Shown here: one piece after another, positions 58,101-64,000 of the stretch
Position numbering within the stretch: the first letter of the stretch is position 1
How the letters are laid out: every line of letters begins with the position of its first letter
Origin: Carallia brachiata
Lineage: Eukaryota > Streptophyta > Magnoliopsida > Malpighiales > Rhizophoraceae
Assembly: GCA_021464245.1 (NCBI GenBank)
Contig: JADCRB010000068.1
Location: forward strand, 3,656,594 to 3,720,593
DNA: 64,000 bases
Direction: 5' to 3'
The notes under the pieces: generated by a model
What the model was told of the DNA's origin: nothing
What the model saw: only the letters and a program-made list of their open reading frames with translations
The model's database searches: none
Program-made: the position numbers and the translations under genes

Positions 58101-58170
58101 CCTCTCACGGTCCTTCCGCATAGGGAATTTAGTGAGAGAGAAAGCAACAAGTAATAGTGCCTATTTGAGT
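55140..58170 (+). pseudogene. Decayed coiled-coil coding sequence, probably retroelement-derived
   Basis: GC-richer than its flanks, with plus-strand frames that follow one another through stops and shifts. Coiled-coil-like pieces: AQAKAEAEKEK near 55520, a Ser/Glu-rich piece at 55688-55915, a repeated EVVDL..ELAEAKS..ELR-like region at 56400-56660, and a better piece at 57500-58140 (VAIRLGEIRKLAFDHESRAS, HLQSIASIQTGIERLL, EKKLAKAKEHHRQAINELTS, EEEHQRRISSEAAAARRHFE). I do not recognise a family with certainty. Proteins with an N-terminal 'putative gypsy-type transposon' domain and a long coiled coil look like this. No domain with catalytic residues is seen. Confidence 0.4.
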
Positions 58171-60940
58171 ATGAGATACTTGTATTTTTGGCCAAGTTTT
58201 TTGTTTAGCTCGTTCAAGTACTATGTATGTCACGTTTCTCAACCTCCTTTTCACTTAATGAACTAACTTGACATTTTTTCTTGGTGTTATTCACTTTTTC
58301 TCTTTTCTAGTTTTGTGAGCTGCGAGCTATGGTTGGTTGCCTTGCTTTGCTCCAATTGTTGAGAAAGTCGTTCTAACCTCCCACTTTCTCCAGTTTTCGT
58401 GGGAATCGTTTCCTTCTCTTTATTATAGGATGACTACCTCGAAATTCCTTTGAACTATTTGCATACGTAAACCGTTATTATGATTGTTTAGGATTTCGTC
58501 CTCATTTAAGGGGGCTAAATGGTAGAGTCGTCATAAATAAGACTCGATCCTACTGGAGAATTTTTATAAATAAGACTCATTCCCAAGCATTTTTTCACCC
58601 TTATACTGAGAATATATTCTTGAAACTCTTTGATGGATTCCTCTGGTTTCTTAATTTGGCATTTCTGGCAAACTCTTCCATAGACAGTCATAGTTTGAGG
58701 CATTGTCAAGGCGAGTTGATCTTTGTTATTTTTCCTCACAAGGTGAGTCAGTCCTTGTTACATAAAAGGATTTTGTTGTGCCAAACCCCTTGTTTGTGTG
58801 GGGGGGCGGGGAGGTTGGTTAGTCTCCTAGTAGGCCTTAGGCGCACTCAGGTGGTGCGTTTCACGGGGCTTCCCAAGAAGATCACCACTACTCATCTTCC
58901 CTTCCCCAGCATGAAGGTGGGGATCGTTTTAAATGGATGGCAATTTGGCTTTCCTTGGAGCATCTTCAACCTTTCATACCTGATTTTACGCCACCAAGTT
59001 TTGGAAATTACAAGAGGCTTCTACAGGTTCCCAAAAGATTGCCAAGCAGCTCATCTACAGTCTCAAGCATTTATGTCCCCAGGAGTTTTAAATTGCTTAT
59101 TCTTTATGAAATGAAAGTCGCTTGCGTACAGTAACGTTCATGTAGTAAAGTCTTTTCATGTAATGAAGCTCCTTTCTAATTTTGATGAAGCCCTTGTACT
59201 TGAACTCTTATATAATGAAACGTTGCATTTTTAATCGAAACTTGGGTTTGTGTAAGATTTTTACGATGCATGCGAACTTCCAAACTTACTTCTCTTCTAA
59301 CCAAATGCTAGGAATCAAAAAGTTTGGAGAGGGCTACCTAGGAGCTGCCCTTGCCTAGGTTAGACATTTGAGCTGATTCATTATAGTTGTGATTCTTCTA
59401 CCCTTAGTTTTTAGTCCAAGATTTGCGAGTTGGGTTGTAAGCTTGATATAAAGGTTCAAGGTTGCGAGAGACCTTTTATGGTTCTTTATTTTATAAAGCA
59501 TAAGTAAGATGTTGATTTATAAACAAATAAAAGTTAACTTCTCTTTTCCATGTGTGATTATAGTCTCTTAATATATGCTCTTCTTAAATAATACTTGGTT
59601 TCTTTTTTTTATGTGGGACTTAAACTTTTTAAAATACCTTTATATTCTAATATTATTGATTACTAAAGTTGTCTAGAATAGGTCCACTTTAGTTGATATT
59701 TTTCATCTTGTGTTGACAATGATGTATACAGCTCTTCAACATGAATAAAATTTACATCTTCCTAAAAAAGGAAAATATTCCAATGGAACTGTCCGGTGAA
59801 AAGCTGAAAAAGAAATTTACAAGCCGAAAGTTATGCCAACAGATATTTGCACAGAAATAAGAAGTACATACATGAAATCATTAATTATGGCCAAGTACAA
59901 GGACCAAAGATTGTTTTTATAATGCCTTTAAAACATTTTTAGAGCATAAATAAAAAAATAGTTAAAGAAAAAGAGAAAGAAAAGAAAAAGGAAAGAATTG
60001 ATTCAATAGGCCTTCTTTTGTCATTGTGAAGAGTAGGTTGCAACCTAGGACAGAGAGAACTACCGTCATTGTAATACACAACTTAATAAGTTTTTTAATA
60101 AAATAAAAAAAAATATCGATTCATTTACACTTACGAACTTGTTAAATTTGTCATTTTGGTATATTTGATGGACTCAAATATAAATTATAATATGTCAAAT
60201 TTAAATTGTAATATGTATAATAAAAAAATATAATTTTTTTAAAATTTCGCTACACAGAGAAGAGTTATAGACTAGATATGTGTAGAAAAATATAATAGAA
60301 TAAAGTAATGACACAAATGTGGAGGGATTTATCTAAATAAAATAAAGAACCAAGTTACTTCATAAATTAATTCAATTTTTTTTATCTATTATTGAATAAA
60401 ATAATATTATTAAATTGTGACGAGACTTTGATTTGTGCATGGCATTATTGAGTAGAATACGACGAGAGAAAGCCGAGCTGGAATGTTATGGGCCTCCCTC
60501 TCGATCGAGCCGTAGAGTGGGCCTTGCCTTCCATTATTCAATGACGACGCAGGTCATAGTTGTTTTGTTTTGTTTTTTTGTTTCTTTTTTGGGCCATGGT
60601 TTCAAATGAAATTTGGCAAGTAGTCCTTGATGATTTGCTCTTAGGTGGTCCCTCTTGAATGTTGGCATAAAGCAAAAGAGCTTTACGTAAAAGTTGATCA
60701 ATAATTTACCAACTCTTGTTGTTGGAGTTTATCCAAGATTTTAACATTTTCTCAGTTAGAATTTTGTACCATTGAAATCTTGAAAAAGTAATTGATGAGC
60801 TCTAATTCATTAGTATTATAATCATTTTTAAGACTAAAGGCTCGAGTTTGAATTTCAACCGAAATCAATTAAAAAAATTTTGCAAAAGTAAAAAATTCCA
60901 AATGTAATATCAGCAGATTCCAAAAATATAAATTCTTATA
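58171..60940. other. Spacer; possibly 3' end of the coiled-coil remnant, then AT-rich DNA
   Basis: 58620-59135 has overlapping plus-strand open frames without recognisable motifs; after 59200 the sequence is AT-rich. Around 60470-60540 it is locally GC-rich (CTCTCGATCGAGCCG). No RNA gene or repeat ends recognised. Confidence 0.4.
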
Positions 60941-60947
60941 AATATAA

Positions 60948-62390
60948 CTATCTATAACAAAGAGAGACAAGGCAAATTGAGGAAGAGAGCATCCAAATAA
61001 CAATTGTAAGGTAGCTAGCATGAAAATTTGGTTGTCATTTTCTTCCACAAATTTATATATTTGGGTATATTGCAATTAAAAGAATTTCCTTGTACATTGC
61101 TTGAAAGAAAATGGAACAAAAAATCAATGGAGGCAAAAGAATGGAATATTTCTTATCATGGCAATGAGAGAATATTATCCTTATTTTCATTTATTTTTTG
61201 TAACTCAGGGTAAGGTAGCTACCAACTTCTTATTTCATTAACTAACAATCAAATTGGATATAAATTTTTGAGCTTCACTATGTAATTTAATTTTAAGTAG
61301 TAACAAAATAATCATATAGTTCATCCAACAGTATTTAATAACTTAAATTTTTTTTTTCAAATTTCAATTATTCAACAGTTCATATTACTTTATTGTTATT
61401 TAAACATTACTACATAGTGTTTCCCTTTGGCTAAAGATATAATGGAACACAAAACATTATCAACAGAGTGGCTCATACTCATATGTGGCCCTAGATGTGT
61501 GTAGCATAACTGGCTTCTTATTTATCAATTTTTTTTAAGATAAACTTATTTGTCGAATATTACTTGCAAACAATGTAAGTAGCAGCGTGCAAAGGTTAAA
61601 CGTTTTGACCAATTTCAATTTATTTGCTATGGTTTATTCACGTTGGTTCAATTTGGTTTAAACTTTTTGAAAATTTTTAATTAATTTTGTTTGGTTTGAT
61701 ACCAGAACCAAAAAATCGAATAATCTAAAGTAAAAAAATCAATCAAAAATATTCTTTTGTTTGTTTCTAATTTTTTAACTTCTTAAGCAATTTTTATGTT
61801 GAAATTATTTTTCAAATAATTAGATAATTTTTTTTACTTGCATAAAATATATTGTACTTAAAAAATCATGCTTTTATTTTTTGTAACTGGTTGTAAGGTA
61901 GCTACGAACATCTTATTTTATTAACCAATAATCAAATTGGATATAATTTTTTTGAGCTTTATTATACAGTTTAACTTTAAGTAATAATAAAATAGTCACG
62001 CAATTCATCTAATAGTATTAAACAACTTATATATATATAATTTTAATCACATAACGATTTATTTCACTTTATTGCTATCTAAATATTATTACATAATGTT
62101 TCCCTTTTGCATAAAGACATAATGGAACATAAGTCACGATCCGCAGAGTAACTCATGCTCATTTGTAGCCTTAGATGTGTGTGACATAGCTTATTTCTTA
62201 TTTACCCCTTTTTTTTTTTTTTAAGATGAACTTATTTATCGATTGTTACTTGCAAACAAATGTAAGTAACGGCGTACAAAGGTTCAACTGTATCAACAAA
62301 TATCAATTTATTTCCGTCGGTTTATTCACATCCGTTCAATTTGGTTTAAACTTTTTCAAAATTTCAATTGATTTTGTTTGATTTGAAATA
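60948..62390 (+). repeat. Dispersed repeat, copy 3, with a 683-bp tandem duplication
   Basis: The 5' part matches 54503-54890. Unit 1 (61191-61873) and unit 2 (61874 to about 62390) share TTATTTTTTGTAACT..., AACAATCAAATTGGATATAA, ATAATGGAACA and TTCAATTTGGTTTAAACTTTTT in the same order at an offset of about 683-690. No gene. Confidence 0.7.
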
Positions 62391-62716
62391 ACCTTAGAGT
62401 AGCCATATGAATGAATTTAGTCTCTAACAAATAATTTAAAATTAACATTTTAAAATTAAACCATAAACATTTTTAATGTTATCCTAAATATAATTAGAAT
62501 TATCCTATGCCTTAAAACAAATTTTTTTCATAAAAATATTTTTTTTTGCTAAAAAAATATTTCTACTACTTATGGCTTTTTTTTTTTTAATGTCTTTTTA
62601 GTGTTTTTCATGAAATAATAATAGTTTTTAATTTCTGTTACAAATATTATAAGTCTTATTTTAAAAATTATCAGTCTTATTGCGTTTGACACACAATTCA
62701 AAACAAAAAAAATCAA

Positions 62717-63063
62717 ACACTATACGTGTTATTTTTTTGATCCAGAAAAGCAATCTATCGCTGGTACGTCGGTCATCGAATCTGTGGGCAAAGGCTAGCA
62801 TTTTACCGTTATTATACCTCATTCAACTACTTTCAAAAGAGTAGACTTACCACCTAAGTACTATTGGATTCGAGCGTGACTCCTTCAAGCTGATAACGGT
62901 ATTAACGAGTATAAAATCAGTGCCGCACCGTAAGCTTTTATGAGTAAGGGAGGTTGATGTTGCCCAAGCATTACCACTATAACTCGACCCCGAGTCAGAC
63001 GTGAAGAAATACGTCGAATCACCGCTAATATATCACCTTAGATGATAACACCATAAGTATTAT
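62717..63063 (-). mobile_element. SINE-like insertion in the promoter of P450 copy 2
   Basis: A 315-bp insert (62733-63047), absent at the same place upstream of copy 1, flanked by 16-bp direct repeats ACACTATACGTGTTAT (62717-62732) and ACACCATAAGTATTAT (63048-63063) with three mismatches. On the minus strand it ends in a short A tail (T run 62733-62738). Near its minus-strand 5' end are TAGCGGTGATTCG and GGGGTCGAGTTA, which loosely fit pol III A and B boxes. Long target duplications and an A tail indicate LINE-mediated retroposition; SINE identity is inference. It ends about 100 bases before the ATG. Confidence 0.6.
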
Positions 63064-63165
63064 CAGCTATGTATTATTGCTTTTTATACGTACACTTGCA
63101 GGCAAACTACAGGCACCATGTATTCTCGAACACATACTTCCTATATTCAAGCAAGAGAGCAAACA

Positions 63166-64000
63166 ATGGCGAACACCATCCTCTACTTTTCCCTTACTCT
63201 GCTCTTCCTCCTCCTCGCTTTCACACTTTACAAAATGAAATCCCGCCGAAGAAACCTTCATCCCGGTCCACTGGGCCGCCCAATCACTGGCAACCTCCAC
63301 CTCCAAAAGACCCTCATGCACCATAATTTCCAGAAACTCGCCCAAAAGTACGACCCAGTCTTCTCGCTCCGGTTCGGATCCCGCCTCGTTGTTGTTGTCT
63401 CCTCCTCATTCGCCATCGAGGATTGCTTCACCAAGAATGATACTATTCTCGCTAAACGCCCAAAAGTGCTCATGGCCAAGCACGTCAGCTACGACTACAA
63501 AACTGTGCTCCAAGCACCATACGGTGACCACTGGCAAAACCTCCGCCGGATCGTCACCACCGAAATATTGTCAAACCATCGTCTGAACATGCTCGTGAAC
63601 GTTAGAAAAGATGAAGTTATGAGGCTTATAACCAAACTGTCCAGAGAATCGCTTCGAGACTTCGCCAGAGTGGAGCTGAAATCCATGTTTCAAGAGCTGA
63701 CGTTCAACGTAATGATGAGAATGGTTACAGGGAAAAGGTATTACGGAGATGATGTGCGCAACGTGGAAAAGGCAAGCCGATTCGGGAAACTACTAAAAGA
63801 GCTTTCTTCCTATTATGGGACATCAAATCCAGGGGATTTCCTGCCCATATGGAACTTGATTGATGGTGGGCGTTTCGAGAGGAAGGTGATTGAGCTCGCC
63901 AAAAGGACTAATGCATTCTTGCAAGGGTTTGTGGATGACCACAGGAGGAAGATGGAGTGGGAGAGCATGAAAACGGTGGTTTAAAATCTCCTTTCTATGC
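63166..64000 (+). pseudogene. Cytochrome P450, CYP81-type, copy 2, exon 1 (premature stop, cut by window end)
   Basis: Closely similar to copy 1 exon 1 in direct orientation. I chose the start at 63166 (MANTILYF), which aligns with copy 1; an in-frame ATG at 63118 is not shared. It has the membrane anchor ([17 protein letters not shown]), hinge (HPGPLGRPITGN), helix-C WQNLRR with W...R kept, and it retains the two bases missing in copy 1 (TTEILSNHRLNMLVNV is in frame). A TAA at 63982-63984 replaces the TAC (Tyr) of copy 1, so the protein would stop after 272 codons, before the I-helix and heme-binding regions. Sequence beyond it (AATCTCCTTTCT) still matches exon 1. Exon 2 is outside the window. 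Confidence 0.8.

Noticed and set aside
60470..60545. Locally GC-rich stretch with CTCGATCGAG palindrome
   Set aside because: Too short and isolated to call a regulatory site.
63118..63165. Upstream in-frame ATG of P450 copy 2
   Set aside because: Copy 1 has ATA at this place and the family starts at the membrane anchor, so 63166 is the better start.

Overview
The window is nuclear DNA of a flowering plant, almost certainly a eudicot; I cannot name the species. The evidence is the very AT-rich, intron-like spacer DNA, plant-only gene families (CYP81-type cytochrome P450, FAR1/FHY3-type transcription factor), and plant lineages of retroelements. There is no intact, clearly functional protein gene. 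The window is a repeat-rich accessory region holding two damaged P450 copies and layer upon layer of mobile-element debris.

Layout. 1-9.3 kb: AT-rich spacer holding a possible LTR, a tRNA-type SINE with target duplications (3569-3826), a possible MITE (4194-4922), a poly(A)-tailed retroposed sequence split by a solo LTR with a perfect 5-bp target duplication (5809-7154), and the decayed start of a CACTA-type (Transpos_assoc) gene on the minus strand (8160-8574). 9.4-12.7 kb: a scrambled mosaic of endogenous pararetrovirus-like pieces, including a 536-bp inverted repeat. 12.7-24.5 kb: the 3' end of an old Athila/Tat-type Ty3 element (env-like ORF, two polypurine motifs, 3' LTR). Its LTR was later split by a young complete Ty3/gypsy element (15864-23094; LTRs about 0.6 percent different; ACAAT target duplication). 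24.5-26.8 kb: a FAR1-related pseudogene on the minus strand.

27-41 kb: non-coding spacer with one copy of a 1.33-kb duplicated block, a 5'-truncated L1 tail (33.1-33.7 kb), SINE-like pieces and a roughly 102-bp tandem array whose units form hairpins (38.5-39.3 kb). 41.2-44.3 kb: a two-exon CYP81-type P450 with a frameshift. 44.6-46.0 kb: the second copy of the 1.33-kb block. 46.4-54.5 kb: a decayed Tat-lineage Ty3 element with an archaeal-type RNase H domain that is tandemly duplicated, an antisense ORF remnant and a fold-back 3' end. 55-59 kb: decayed coiled-coil coding sequence. 61-62.4 kb: a dispersed repeat with a 683-bp tandem duplication. 63.2-64 kb: exon 1 of a second CYP81 copy, with a premature stop, running off the window.

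How it fits together. The two P450 copies are direct-orientation duplicates about 22 kb apart, homologous through the proximal promoter. Each carries a different disabling lesion and a different insertion in its upstream region (a 545-bp repeat in copy 1, a 315-bp A-tailed SINE-like insert with 16-bp target duplications in copy 2). The rest of the window is best read as the insertion, nesting, inversion and decay history of a P450 cluster flank.
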